64,000 nucleotides of DNA from JAWLHU01 sp049325315. GTDB lineage: Bacteria > Bacillota > Sulfobacillia > Symbiobacteriales > Symbiobacteriaceae. Made by a program: the position numbers and the translations under genes. The stretch covers positions 26,960-90,959 of the forward strand of contig JBMONB010000081.1 in NCBI GenBank assembly GCA_049325315.1. The letters are read 5' to 3'. Numbering within the stretch: position 1 is the stretch's first letter; each line of letters begins with the position of its first letter. This document shows positions 23,884 to 32,518 of this stretch, piece by piece. Under the pieces are notes generated by a model. It saw nothing but the letters and a program-made list of their open reading frames with translations, was not told the origin of the DNA and did not search any database.

Positions 23884-24222
23884 ATGACGGTGACCAATGA
23901 GATCGAGCGGGCGATTGCCATGGCCGAGGCGGCCAAGGGAAACTACTTGCTCTTCGCCACCGACTCGGAAGACCAGAAGGCAACCCAGGTCTTCAAGCAG
24001 ATGGCCGACGACATGGAGCGGCATGTGACCATCTTGGAGTCGCGGCTGGACTACCTGAACCGGAATAACCCGCTGAACAAGCAGCAGCAGGGGCAGCAGC
24101 AGCAACAGCAGCAACAGCAGCAGCAGGGGCAGCAGGGGCAGCAACAGGCACAGGGGGCGAACGGCGGCGGAGGCGGCGGCGGCCAGCAGAAGCAGGCCGG
24201 GGGTCAGGGCGGCGGCCAGTAG
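23884..24222 (+). CDS. DUF1657 family protein with Gln/Gly-rich tail
   Basis: The first 70 residues fit DUF1657, a small helical domain found near spore-specific genes such as spoVA operons in Bacillus and Clostridia. Residues 67-112 are an unusual low-complexity tail, first almost pure glutamine and then glycine-rich. GGGGGAGGG precedes ATG 23884. The tail is encoded by a CAG/CAA repeat that is prone to slippage. Spore localisation is inferred only from the family. Confidence 0.75.
   Translation: MTVTNEIERAIAMAEAAKGNYLLFATDSEDQKATQVFKQMADDMERHVTILESRLDYLNRNNPLNKQQQGQQQQQQQQQQQGQQGQQQAQGANGGGGGGGQQKQAGGQGGGQ
24082..24152 (+). repeat. CAG/CAA trinucleotide tract coding for polyglutamine
   Basis: About 24 codons, mostly CAG with some CAA, interrupted by three GGG codons and one GCA, encode the Gln-rich tail of the DUF1657 protein. 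A GGC/GGA glycine run follows. The mixing of CAG, CAA and GGG shows that it is not a freshly expanded pure repeat. Confidence 0.85.
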
Positions 24223-24245
24223 CCCTGACCCTCACTGCCTGCGGG

Positions 24246-25079
24246 TTATTTCAGGGCCGTGCGGGCGGCGCTCAGGTGGCGCTGAAGCTGGAGGAGATCC
24301 TGCTGAAAGGGCTCCAGCCTGCCGGCAGCCAGGGCCGGGCGCAGCCGGGGCAGAAGCGCTTCAGCGGCGGCCAGGGCGGAGACCGCCTCTCCCGGGGGCT
24401 CAGTTGCGGCGGCGAGCCGGTCCCGTACCTCGCCCACCTCGGCCTCGGCCTGGGTGATGGCGCCGGCGCTGCTGGCGTAGGTGGAGACCTGTTCGCCCAC
24501 CCGCCTGGTGGCGATGCGCAGATCCTCTACCTGGTGGCTTGCTTCGATCGGGTTTCCCTCCGCCAACGTTTGACGGATCTTCTCCAGGTGCTGCTCCAGC
24601 CTGGTCACCTGCTCGGAGAGGGGGAGGGGCGCCCCAACCAGGGCCGCCGCCTGCTCCACCCGCTGCCGCAGCTCGGCCAGGGAGCGGGCGGCCTCGTCGA
24701 TCTTCTGGGGTGCTGTCTGCCAACTCTGCTCCCAGGTGGTCAGATGCTGGTCCAGCTCATCCATGAGTGGGGCGAGCCCCTTCAGGGCGGCCTCGACCCC
24801 CGCAAAATCGCCGACCTTGCCCCTGGTAAGGCCGGCTTCGATCGCGCCCACCAGTTCCCCGATGCGGGCGTACTCCTGGGTGGCCCGCACAAAGGCGCTC
24901 TCCACGAACTCGAACGCCTTCTTCGTGCTGCCGGCGGTGCGCCGGGCCAGGTCGGTTCGCCCGGAGAGCTTGATCACCCGCTCTCCCTGGGCGCCGTACC
25001 GCTCCTTGATCGCCTCGAGCCGTGCATAGGCCCGCTCCTTCTCAGCGCCACGCCCCAACCAGATCAACCAGTCCTTCAT
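24246..25079 (-). CDS. Hypothetical coiled-coil protein
   Basis: A 277-residue, highly charged, Ala/Glu/Leu/Arg-rich protein predicted to be almost entirely helical, with long heptad-like stretches (about 60-270). No signal peptide or membrane segment and no cysteine. GGAGGTGT lies just before the ATG (complement ends at 25079). It stands alone between two plus-strand genes. No family recognised. Confidence 0.75.
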   Translation of the reverse strand: MKDWLIWLGRGAEKERAYARLEAIKERYGAQGERVIKLSGRTDLARRTAGSTKKAFEFVESAFVRATQEYARIGELVGAIEAGLTRGKVGDFAGVEAALKGLAPLMDELDQHLTTWEQSWQTAPQKIDEAARSLAELRQRVEQAAALVGAPLPLSEQVTRLEQHLEKIRQTLAEGNPIEASHQVEDLRIATRRVGEQVSTYASSAGAITQAEAEVGEVRDRLAAATEPPGEAVSALAAAEALLPRLRPALAAGRLEPFQQDLLQLQRHLSAARTALK

Positions 25080-25228
25080 GGCGACACCTCCGCCTGGCGA
25101 TGGTAGTCTCTCACGTACTTTCTCTCCATTCGGGCGGGGGGCTGGAAATCCTGCCCGTGGAGGATTGGACCTACTCCTTAGAGAAGTATCGGGAGCGAAA
25201 GGTTCGCACTGTGGGGAGGTTCTCTGAG

Positions 25229-26098
25229 ATGAATCTGGTTCCCGTTGTCGCCACCTTTTCGATCGTCGGGCGAGACCCCGCCACGGGGGAGATGGGGATC
25301 GCTGTACAGTCGAAGTTCCTCTCGGTTGGCTCAGTGGTTCCGTGGGCGGCGGCCAGTGGCGGTGCGATTGCCACCCAGTCCTATGCCAACGTCAACTTTG
25401 GCCCCACCGGGCTGGAGTTGCTCCGGCAGGGGCTCTCGGCGCAGGAGGCGCTGGACCGGCTGCTGGCGGGCGACCCCCACCGCGAGCTTCGCCAGGTGGG
25501 CATTGTGGATACAGAGGGGCGTGCAGCCACCTTCACGGGGCAGGACTGCCTGCCCTGGGCTGGCGGCGTGACCGGCCCAAACTTCGCAGCGCAGGGGAAC
25601 ATTCTGGTCTCCGCCGAGACGGTGGAGGCGATGGCCCGCACCTTCCAGCAGACAGAGGGCGACCTGGCCCACCGGCTGACCGAGGCGCTTGACGCCGGGC
25701 AGCAGGCCGGGGGCGACAGCCGCGGGCGGCAGTCGGCCGCGCTGTATGTCGTAAAGGAGGCCGGGGGCTACGGGGGCAGGAACGACCGCTACATCGACCT
25801 GCGGGTGGACGACCACCCCGAGCCCATCGCCGAGCTGAAGCGGCTGCTGGCCCTGTGGCGGCTCTACTTTGAGAAGCCCGCCCCCGAGTCGCTCCTGAGG
25901 CTCGAGGGGGCCCTGCTCACAGAGGTGACCGAATCGCTCACCCGCCTGGGCTACCTGTCTGAAGGCGAGCCCTTCGCAGCCGCCTGGCGCCGCTTTGTGG
26001 GGACCGAGAACTTCGAGGAGCGGGACCTGAGGGAAGGGTATATCGATCCCGCCATCTTGGAGTGGCTCCGCCAGCGGGTGGCGGTGGCCCGGGGATAA
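25229..26098 (+). CDS. DUF1028 family protein (Ntn-hydrolase-like)
   Basis: A 289-residue protein whose first 200 residues match DUF1028, a predicted Ntn-hydrolase-fold family: ATFSIVGRDPATGEMGIAVQSKF near the N-terminus, GGAIATQSYANVNFGPTG (about 45-62) and DRYIDLRVDDHPEPI (near 190). The last 80 residues form a separate helical domain of the kind often attached to this family. GGGGAGGT lies 8 nt before ATG 25229. The natural substrate is not known. Confidence 0.85.
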   Translation: MNLVPVVATFSIVGRDPATGEMGIAVQSKFLSVGSVVPWAAASGGAIATQSYANVNFGPTGLELLRQGLSAQEALDRLLAGDPHRELRQVGIVDTEGRAATFTGQDCLPWAGGVTGPNFAAQGNILVSAETVEAMARTFQQTEGDLAHRLTEALDAGQQAGGDSRGRQSAALYVVKEAGGYGGRNDRYIDLRVDDHPEPIAELKRLLALWRLYFEKPAPESLLRLEGALLTEVTESLTRLGYLSEGEPFAAAWRRFVGTENFEERDLREGYIDPAILEWLRQRVAVARG

Positions 26099-26118
26099 AC
26101 GCAGACCGGGCAATCAGG

Positions 26119-26143
26119 CAGGCGTGCCGCCATGGCACGCCTG
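26119..26143. terminator. Hairpin between convergent DUF1028 and glutaredoxin-like genes
   Basis: CAGGCGTGCC (26119-26128) and GGCACGCCTG (26134-26143) form a perfect 10-bp stem with a 5-nt loop. There is no T-tract on either side, so termination would be weak or factor-assisted. Confidence 0.5.
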
Positions 26144-26154
26144 AGCGCTGCGCT

Positions 26155-26466
26155 TTAGTGGTTGGCCTTCTCGGTCGCCCCGGGGGGCCGCCCGGTCTCG
26201 CCCCGCAGCTCCTCGCCACGCAGGCGGGGCGCCTGGAGCAGGTGGTCCCACTTCTCCGGGAAGAAGCCGACCACGAAGTGTCCATCTACGTTGAGGGCCG
26301 GGTACTCCGCCTTGTGGGTATGATGATACAGCTCGCCGCGGGCGCCCGACGAGACGACCACGTTCTTCTCCTCGTACTGGATATTCCGCTGCTTCAGAAA
26401 GCGACGGGCCGCCTCTAGCTCTGGGGTTTCCGCGCCGGAATAAAGCGTGACATGAAGGTCTCCCAT
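26155..26466 (-). CDS. Glutaredoxin-fold protein lacking cysteines
   Basis: A 103-residue protein with the glutaredoxin/NrdH layout: strand VTLYS, helix, strand IQYEEKNV, then YPALNVDGHFVVGF in place of the cis-Pro and GG region. The CxxC site is replaced by GAETPE and the whole protein contains no cysteine, so it cannot act as a thiol oxidoreductase. AGGAGGG precedes the ATG (complement ends at 26466). It is divergent from mutY. A binding or scaffold role is possible. Confidence 0.7.
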   Translation of the reverse strand: MGDLHVTLYSGAETPELEAARRFLKQRNIQYEEKNVVVSSGARGELYHHTHKAEYPALNVDGHFVVGFFPEKWDHLLQAPRLRGEELRGETGRPPGATEKANH

Positions 26467-26523
26467 TGTGATTCATCCCTCCTGTTCGCTAGTCTCTCCG
26501 ACAGAAAGGGTCGAGCATGCCGC

Positions 26524-27627
26524 ATGGCCAGACGAAATCGCGCACGCAGCTACACAGCCGGCGAGCGGGCCACCGCTGTCGCCGGCGATCTGTTAAACTG
26601 GTACGCTGTCAACCAGCGGGACCTGCCCTGGCGGCGGTCCCGCGATCCGTACCGCGTCTGGGTCTCTGAGGTGATGCTCCAGCAGACCCGGGTCGAGACG
26701 GTCATTCCCTACTACGAGCGCTGGTTCGCCCAGTTCCCGACCCTCCAGGCGCTGGCCGAGGCGGACCAGGAGCGGGTGCTGAAGGCCTGGGAAGGGCTGG
26801 GCTACTACTCCCGGGCCCGCAACCTGCACCAGGCGGTGCAGGAGGTGGCCGCCCGCTACGGCGGCGAGGTGCCCGACGACCCGAAGGCGGTGGAGGGGCT
26901 GAAGGGCGTGGGCCCGTACACCGTGGGGGCGATTCTCTCCATCGCCTACAACCGCCCCGTACCGGCGGTCGATGGCAACGTGATGCGGGTGCTCTCCCGC
27001 CTCTTTCTCATCGAAGATGATATCGCCCAGCCGGCCACCCGCAAGTCCATGGAGGAGCTGGCCCGGGCGCTGATCCCACCCGGCCAGGCCTCCAGCTTCA
27101 ACCAGGCGCTCATGGAGCTGGGCGCCCTGGTCTGCACCCCCACCAACCCCAAGTGCTCCACCTGCCCGGTACGTGCGCACTGCCAGGCCTTCACCGAGGG
27201 CGCCACGGGACGGTTGCCGGTCAAGGCAAAGGCGAAGGCGCCCCGGCCGGTAGATATCGCCGCAGCGGCGCTCTGGCATGAGGGGAGGCTAATGATCGTC
27301 CGCCGGCCAGCCGATGGCCTGTTGGGCGGCCTCTGGGAGCTTCCCGGCGGCGAGCGGCCCGCCGACCTCCCCTGGGAGCGGGCGATCCACCACCTCCTTG
27401 GGGAATGCTATGGGCTGGAGGTGGAGGTGGAGGCGCATCTGGCCAGCGTGAAGCATGTTTTTTCCCACCTGGTCTGGGACCTGCGGGTCTACACCGCCCA
27501 CCTGGCGCCGGGCTGCGCGCCCGCCGAGGGGGAGGCGATTCGCTGGGTGAGGCCCGAGGAGATCTCCCAGTACGCCTTTCCGGTGGCCTACCAGAAGGTG
27601 CTTGCCCAGTTGCCTGGAAGGGACTAG
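26524..27627 (+). CDS. mutY: Adenine DNA glycosylase MutY
   Basis: Removes adenine mispaired with 8-oxoguanine. The 367 residues comprise an HhH-GPD glycosylase domain with the catalytic Glu in EVMLQQTRVETV (near 42), the Lys/Asp region GVGPYTVGAI...VDGNVMRV (about 120-145), a [4Fe-4S] motif C-x6-C-x2-C-x5-C (about 198-214) and a C-terminal NUDIX-like 8-oxoG-reading domain (about 235-365). ATG 26524 is used; the ribosome site (AAAGGG) is rather distant, so the start is less certain than the identity. Confidence 0.95.
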   Translation: MARRNRARSYTAGERATAVAGDLLNWYAVNQRDLPWRRSRDPYRVWVSEVMLQQTRVETVIPYYERWFAQFPTLQALAEADQERVLKAWEGLGYYSRARNLHQAVQEVAARYGGEVPDDPKAVEGLKGVGPYTVGAILSIAYNRPVPAVDGNVMRVLSRLFLIEDDIAQPATRKSMEELARALIPPGQASSFNQALMELGALVCTPTNPKCSTCPVRAHCQAFTEGATGRLPVKAKAKAPRPVDIAAAALWHEGRLMIVRRPADGLLGGLWELPGGERPADLPWERAIHHLLGECYGLEVEVEAHLASVKHVFSHLVWDLRVYTAHLAPGCAPAEGEAIRWVRPEEISQYAFPVAYQKVLAQLPGRD

Positions 27628-27638
27628 CAGGGTACAAT
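27610..27638 (+). promoter_or_regulatory. Promoter of the HAD-hydrolase gene
   Basis: TTGCCT (27610-27615) and TACAAT (27633-27638) are separated by 17 bp. The -35 lies inside the last codons of mutY. GGAGGCGG and a TTG start follow. Confidence 0.6.
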
Positions 27639-27672
27639 AAAGCGATACCGGTTATATGGAGGCGGAACGGTT

Positions 27673-28527
27673 TTGACACTTGACCATGGTTTGATCCGGG
27701 TGATCGTCTACGATCTCGATGGAACCGTCTATGACGACACCAGACATTTCGAGCTGTACGCCCGGGAGATCCAGTCGCATCTCCCCGAATCGGTGCGGGA
27801 TCAGTTCTGGGCGGACTACACCGCCGCTGCCCACGGGCGCCACCCTTCGCTGCGGATCGGTACCTTCTACGATGTGGCCCGCGACCTGGTGCTAGAGATT
27901 CGCGGGGGCCGGGTGGCCCGGGCGCTGCATTGGGACGGTTCGGAGATCCCGCCAGTGGTCCGGGAACAACTCTACACGGGTCCGCTGGAGCCCGACCACC
28001 AGACGCTGCTGAATGTGGGCGACCTCTGGTGGGTGCCCTCCGCCGTCTCGTACCACTACGGGGGCCTGCCCGAGAAGCACGGCGAGGCCTTCCTGCGGAT
28101 TCGGAAGATCATGTCGGATCCCGATTTCGAGGTCCGGCCGATCCCCGACCTGGCGGAGGTGATCGGATCGCTTCGGGGGAAGGTGGTCCAGGTACTGGCC
28201 ACCAATAGCCCGCAGCCGGACAGCGAGGCGATCCTGAAGAAGGTGGGGCTGATGGGCCTCTTCGACCGCATGTACTTCCGCTCCAACAAGCCGGCGGGGC
28301 TGAAGCCGATGCTGGAGGAGATCGCCCGGGACTACCAGGTCGAGATGCGCCAGATCCTGAGCGTCGGGGACAACCTGGTCAACGAGATTACCCCGGTGCG
28401 GGCACTGGGCTGCCAGACGGTCTTTATCGACCCGCACGGCGTGGCGGATCCGTCAGAGGCCGACCTAATCGTCCCGGCCATGAGCCTCTTCTTCCCGGAA
28501 CTGGAGCGGATCGCTGCCGGGCGCTGA
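27673..28527 (+). CDS. HAD-superfamily hydrolase
   Basis: A 284-residue phosphatase-like protein. Motif I is YDLDGTVYD (near 13-21) with both aspartates, motif II LATNSPQ (near 175), and motif III/IV KPAGLKPM...SVGDNLVNEI (about 205-240), all expected for HAD phosphohydrolases. A long helical cap lies between motifs I and II. The start is TTG 27673, after GGAGGCGG. The pattern resembles pyrimidine 5'-nucleotidase or phosphoglycolate phosphatase-like members, but the substrate is not determined. Confidence 0.85.
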   Translation: MTLDHGLIRVIVYDLDGTVYDDTRHFELYAREIQSHLPESVRDQFWADYTAAAHGRHPSLRIGTFYDVARDLVLEIRGGRVARALHWDGSEIPPVVREQLYTGPLEPDHQTLLNVGDLWWVPSAVSYHYGGLPEKHGEAFLRIRKIMSDPDFEVRPIPDLAEVIGSLRGKVVQVLATNSPQPDSEAILKKVGLMGLFDRMYFRSNKPAGLKPMLEEIARDYQVEMRQILSVGDNLVNEITPVRALGCQTVFIDPHGVADPSEADLIVPAMSLFFPELERIAAGR

Positions 28528-28610
28528 TTGAAGGTGTCGTGCAGCGAGGCATATCGGCGTCCTCCCCGGCGTAGTTATGGTACCATGTTGGCTGACCGGG
28601 AGGTGCCGAG

Positions 28611-28892
28611 TTGACCGAGCGACTGGAGCGACTCCTGGCGGAGGCGATCCAAAACGATCGACCCGTCCTGGTGAATCCGACGGAAGATGAGCTGCGGACG
28701 GCGGCGGAGAGGCTGCGGCTGGAGGGCCGGCTGATCTGCACCAAGTGCCGAAAGCCGATCAACAACGCGGATTTTGTCACGAAGCGGATTGAATTTGGCC
28801 CGCGCCTGCAGGCGATCGCACACCTGCACGCCGGGTGCGATGCATCGCTGGTGCCCGGGCAGGAGGAGGACGAAGGCGTCCCTTCGCCCTAG
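28611..28892 (+). CDS. Small hypothetical protein with putative metal-binding cysteines
   Basis: A 93-residue acidic protein. The central part contains CTKC (about 43-46) and later HLHAGC (about 71-76), which could together bind a zinc ion. GGGAGGTG lies just before TTG 28611. No family recognised. It precedes a tyrosine recombinase by about 140 bp on the same strand and could share its transcript. Confidence 0.65.
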   Translation: MTERLERLLAEAIQNDRPVLVNPTEDELRTAAERLRLEGRLICTKCRKPINNADFVTKRIEFGPRLQAIAHLHAGCDASLVPGQEEDEGVPSP

Positions 28893-29031
28893 CCAGATGA
28901 GCAGCGGCAGGCCGGCCACCCCGGGGAGGAGGGGGGCCGGCCTGCTGGCCTTAGCCCGTCAACTGGCAAAGAGAGAGCTGGCAGGAGGCTGGACCCGGTC
29001 AGGTCGAATAGAGCGGGTGGAGGTGGCGCCT

Positions 29032-29955
29032 TTGTTGGAGGCGTATGCTGCACGCTTTATCGCCAGCCTGCGACGCGCACCGGGCACACGGGAGGGGTAT
29101 AGCCGGGACCTGAAGCTGTTCACCGACTGGGCCAAGTCCATCGGGAAGGAAGACCCCCGCACGATCACCTCGGCGGAGATTGAGGACTTCCTGATGAGCC
29201 TGGTCCGCAAGGACGGCATTCGGTACGCGGCAGCCACCCGGAACCGGGTTTTGGCCGTGGTGAAAGGGTACTACAAATTTTTGGTAAAAGACCGACTGAT
29301 CGCCGCCAGTGAAGATCCGGCTGCCATGGTGGCCACCCAGAAGCGCCCCCGCCGGGCGCCGGTCTTCCTGGAACTCGATGAAGGGGCGCGCATGATCGTT
29401 ACGGTCCTGGAGCGCGAGGCCCAAACCCCGTTCCAGCAGATGATGAAGACCCGGGATATCGCCATTCTGGCCCTGCTGCTGGGCTCAGGGCTGCGGATCT
29501 CCGAATTGGTCGGCCTCAACCTGGACACCTGGCGAGAGGCGATGATGAATGGCTGGATGACGATCATCGGCAAGGGAGACAAGGAACGGGTGGTGCCGCC
29601 GTCGGACGAGGCGGTGGAAAAGGTGCAGGCCTACCTGCGGGTCAGGCCCCAGGTTCCGCCGGACCGGGAAGGGCATCCGCTCTTCGTCAGCCGGCAGAAG
29701 AGCCGGCTTTCCGACCGTCAGATCCAGTTCATCATCAAGGAGCTGGCCAAGGAGGCGGGGATCACCAAGCGCATCACCCCGCACAAGCTGCGAGCCACCT
29801 GGGTAACGCAGTTGTTGATCAGCGGAGCCAACCCGCGCGAGGTCCAGAAGATGGCCGGGCACGATTCCCTGGACACGACGATGATCTACGCCGGTGTGCG
29901 GGACAACGAGGAACTGAAGCGGGTGATCAAGAAGCATCAGGTGCGGTATCTCTAG
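29032..29955 (+). CDS. Tyrosine recombinase, XerC/XerD-like
   Basis: Site-specific recombinase of about 307 residues. It has an N-terminal SAM-like DNA-binding domain (about 1-90) and a catalytic domain carrying the full set: Arg in GLRISELVG, Lys in GKGDKERVV, HKLR, the GH before DSLDTT, and nucleophile Tyr in TMIYAG. Start: TTG 29032, with GGAGGTGG about 6 nt upstream, gives the usual family N-terminus LLEAYAARF; longer starts (GTG 29017, ATG 28897) lack a good ribosome site. No attachment sites or phage genes lie nearby, so a chromosomal role in dimer resolution or a stand-alone recombinase is likelier than an active mobile element. Confidence 0.85.
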   Translation: MLEAYAARFIASLRRAPGTREGYSRDLKLFTDWAKSIGKEDPRTITSAEIEDFLMSLVRKDGIRYAAATRNRVLAVVKGYYKFLVKDRLIAASEDPAAMVATQKRPRRAPVFLELDEGARMIVTVLEREAQTPFQQMMKTRDIAILALLLGSGLRISELVGLNLDTWREAMMNGWMTIIGKGDKERVVPPSDEAVEKVQAYLRVRPQVPPDREGHPLFVSRQKSRLSDRQIQFIIKELAKEAGITKRITPHKLRATWVTQLLISGANPREVQKMAGHDSLDTTMIYAGVRDNEELKRVIKKHQVRYL

Positions 29956-29965
29956 AAAAAACAAC

Positions 29966-30002
29966 GGCGGCCCCAGCCCTGAAAAAGCAGGGAGGGGCCG
30001 CC
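29966..30002 (-). terminator. Terminator between recombinase and aminotransferase genes
   Basis: GGCGGCCCC (29966-29974) and GGGGCCGCC (29994-30002) form the outer stem, with CCCTG/CAGGG inside and an A-rich loop. On the minus strand the stem is followed by GTTGTTTTTT, so it best serves the minus-strand aminotransferase gene. Confidence 0.7.
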
Positions 30003-30128
30003 TGCGCTATTGCCCTGCAGAGCCCGACAGGCGGGCTCAAGGGCTCAAATCGACCGATTTCACCTTCGTTAAATCTGTGTTTTCCGCTACTCAAGTACGG
30101 AAAACCCTGGTTGGAGCCGGTCACCCGC

Positions 30129-31301
30129 TTAGAACAGACCCAGACGCCCGATGCGGCCCGCTGCCTCCCGCAACCGCTCCGGCGTGGTGGTCAGCGAGAC
30201 CCGCACATAGCCTTCCCCGGCGGCGCCGAATCCGTTGCCAGGGGCCACCACCACGTGGCACTCCCGCAGGAGCAGTTCGGTAAAGGACTGGCTGGTCTGG
30301 CCCTTGGGAACGGGGCACCAGACAAAGAAGGAGCCCGCCTGCGGGTCGACCTGCCAGCCGATCTCCCGCGTGGCGGCCACCCAGGCGTCGCGCCGCCGCT
30401 CATACTCGGCGCTGAGCGCCCGCACCGAGTCCTGCGGCCCGTTCAGGGCCGCCGCAGCAGCCACCTGAATGGCGCCCCACTGGCTGCAGTTCAGGTGGTC
30501 CTGGAGCAGGTTCATGGTGCCGATGATCTCCCGGTTGCCCGCGGCGAAGCCGATGCGCCACCCCGCCATGTTGTAGGACTTGGAGAGGGTGCAGAACTCG
30601 ACGCCCACCTCCTTGGCTCCCGGGGTCTGCAAGAAGCTGATCCGGGGGCGGCCGTCATAGACCAGGTCGCCATAGGCCAGGTCGTGAACCACGGCGATCT
30701 GGTGTTCGCTGGCATAGTGAACCACATTTTGGAAGAATTCCGGCGGGCAGACCGCCCCAGTTGGGTTGCCGGGGTAGTTCAGGAACATCAACTTTGCGGC
30801 CTGGGCCACCGCTTCGGGAATGGCGGTGAAGTCGGGCAGAAACCGGTTCTCCGCCAGGAGCTCCATGGCATAGCTCTGCCCGCCCGCCAGTTCGACCCCG
30901 GACCAGTAGTCCGGGTAGCCGGGATCGGGCATGAGGCAAAGGTCGCCCTCATTGAGGAGGCAGAGACTGATCTCCTGAAGGCCCAGCTTGGCGCCGATCA
31001 GGATGCAGACCTCGGTCTCCGGGTCGAGAGCGACCTGATACTCGCGTGCATACCAGTTGGCGGCAGCCTCCTTCAGCAGCTTGAGCCCGCTGAAGGGTGA
31101 ATACCGGTGATAGGCCGGGTCCGCCGCCGCGGACTGGACCGCCTTCACAATGTAGTCCGGGGTGGGCAGGTCGGGGTTCCCCTGCCCCAGGTTGATCACG
31201 TCGTGACCCGCAGCCTGAAGCCCCGCTGTGGTCGAGATGAGGCGCGCAAACAGCTGCGCCGGAAGGCGGGAAATGCGATCCGCCGGGCGAATGAAGCTCA
31301 A
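30129..31301 (-). CDS. PLP-dependent aminotransferase (class I/II)
   Basis: A 390-residue fold-type I aminotransferase. Recognisable stretches are NLGQGNPDLPTP (near 33), LNYPGNPTGAV (near 165), the PLP lysine in TLSKSYNMAGWRIGF (near 230) and the C-terminal Arg in GYVRVSLTT (near 370). The pattern is that of the LL-diaminopimelate/PatA/aspartate-type group, but amino-donor specificity cannot be told. The start is TTG at complement 31301, preceded by AAGGAGG. It lies next to the molybdate regulator on the same strand, with no obvious functional link. Confidence 0.87.
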   Translation of the reverse strand: MSFIRPADRISRLPAQLFARLISTTAGLQAAGHDVINLGQGNPDLPTPDYIVKAVQSAAADPAYHRYSPFSGLKLLKEAAANWYAREYQVALDPETEVCILIGAKLGLQEISLCLLNEGDLCLMPDPGYPDYWSGVELAGGQSYAMELLAENRFLPDFTAIPEAVAQAAKLMFLNYPGNPTGAVCPPEFFQNVVHYASEHQIAVVHDLAYGDLVYDGRPRISFLQTPGAKEVGVEFCTLSKSYNMAGWRIGFAAGNREIIGTMNLLQDHLNCSQWGAIQVAAAAALNGPQDSVRALSAEYERRRDAWVAATREIGWQVDPQAGSFFVWCPVPKGQTSQSFTELLLRECHVVVAPGNGFGAAGEGYVRVSLTTTPERLREAAGRIGRLGLF

Positions 31302-31366
31302 GGGCCACCTACCTCCTTGCTCTGGTAGTGGCCTATTCGACTTTTCTGCGCCATTTCCCTGTAGCG

Positions 31367-32518
31367 CTACGGATCGATCGCGGCGACGACCTCGCCGGTC
31401 AGGCTGGTGTCGTAGCCGCCCAGCGCCTCCAGCTGGGACCGGACCCAGCGGTGGTTCAGGCTGCTTAGCCACTGGCGGACCGGTACCTCCTCCAGGTACT
31501 CCCGGGGGATGACCATGTCGTAGCGGACCTGGTGCAGCGGCACGAAGCCGAGCCCATAGGCGGATGCCACCGAGGCGGCGCTGACGCCCGCATCGGCCTC
31601 GCCGGCGGCGACGGCCTGGGCCACCTCCACATGGCTGTGAGCGATGCGCTCAAAGCCCGCCACGGCCCGGGGGTCCACCCCCTCCCTCACCAGGGTTCGC
31701 TCCAGGAGCTGCCGCGCCCCGGCGCCGGGCTCCCGGTTGACCAGCCGCACGCCGCACTGGGCCAGGTCGGCCCCCCGACGCAGGCCCTTGGGGTTCCCCT
31801 GTCGGACCAGGAGCCCCTCCTCCCAGATGGCCAGGTTGACCAGGACCAGCCGGCGGCCTGGGAGGAGGCGCCGGGCAATGGGGGCGTTGTGCTCGCCGGT
31901 CGCCTCGTCGTACAGGTGGGAGCCGGCGGCGTGGATCTCGCCCCGGGCCAGCGCCTCCAGGGCGGCGGTGGAGTTGGCGAAGGTCCAATGGACCCGGAGG
32001 CCGGGATGCCAGCGCTCAGCGGCCCGTGCCCAGAGCGAGAGCGCCGGGGTACAGCCGGCCACCGCCACGGTGTTGGCCAGGTTCTCGGGCTCGTCCAGCA
32101 GGCGGACCTGCAGGCTGGAAGCGCCGTGGCACACTTCCGCCTCGAGCAGTCCCTCGCCGTCGGCGGGCAGCAGTTCGGTACGGAAGGCCTGCTCACCGCT
32201 GAGCGGGTGGGCCACCCAGCGGCCCCCTACCCGGGCCAAGGCCAGGCGGGCCGGCTCGCCCACCGGGAACGACTGGGCGGGCACCGCCTCCAGCACGGGG
32301 GCCGGTTCATCCAGCCAGAAGAGATCCTCCAGGCGGCAGCCCAGCGCCCGGACCAGCCGCAGGGCGATGGTGGTCGACGGGGCTGACTGTCCCGCCTCGA
32401 TGGCGCTGATCGCCTGGCGGGTGACAGAGACCTGGTCGGCCAGCTCCTGCTGGCTGAGCCCCAGCCGGGTCCGAATCTCGCGCAGGTTGTTGCGCAGGGG
32501 CGCGTCGGGCTTGCTCAT
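31367..32518 (-). CDS. Xre-type regulator with molybdate-binding-like periplasmic-protein domain
   Basis: A 383-residue one-component regulator. Residues 7-65 form an Xre helix-turn-helix (LREIRTRLGLSQQELADQV then TRQAISAIEAG). The rest is a PBP-like domain related to ModA-type solute-binding proteins, with VAGCTPALSLWA (near 165) and VNREPGAGARQLLE (near 270). In this family the PBP domain senses molybdate or tungstate in the cytoplasm. Its ATG overlaps the stop of the modAB fusion (ATGA), so transporter and sensor are translationally coupled. It probably regulates the operon it belongs to. Confidence 0.85.
   Translation of the reverse strand: MSKPDAPLRNNLREIRTRLGLSQQELADQVSVTRQAISAIEAGQSAPSTTIALRLVRALGCRLEDLFWLDEPAPVLEAVPAQSFPVGEPARLALARVGGRWVAHPLSGEQAFRTELLPADGEGLLEAEVCHGASSLQVRLLDEPENLANTVAVAGCTPALSLWARAAERWHPGLRVHWTFANSTAALEALARGEIHAAGSHLYDEATGEHNAPIARRLLPGRRLVLVNLAIWEEGLLVRQGNPKGLRRGADLAQCGVRLVNREPGAGARQLLERTLVREGVDPRAVAGFERIAHSHVEVAQAVAAGEADAGVSAASVASAYGLGFVPLHQVRYDMVIPREYLEEVPVRQWLSSLNHRWVRSQLEALGGYDTSLTGEVVAAIDP

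Noticed and set aside
29032..29955. Tyrosine recombinase as evidence for a prophage or integrative element
   Set aside because: No attachment-site repeats, tRNA gene, excisionase, replication or structural phage genes are present on either side.
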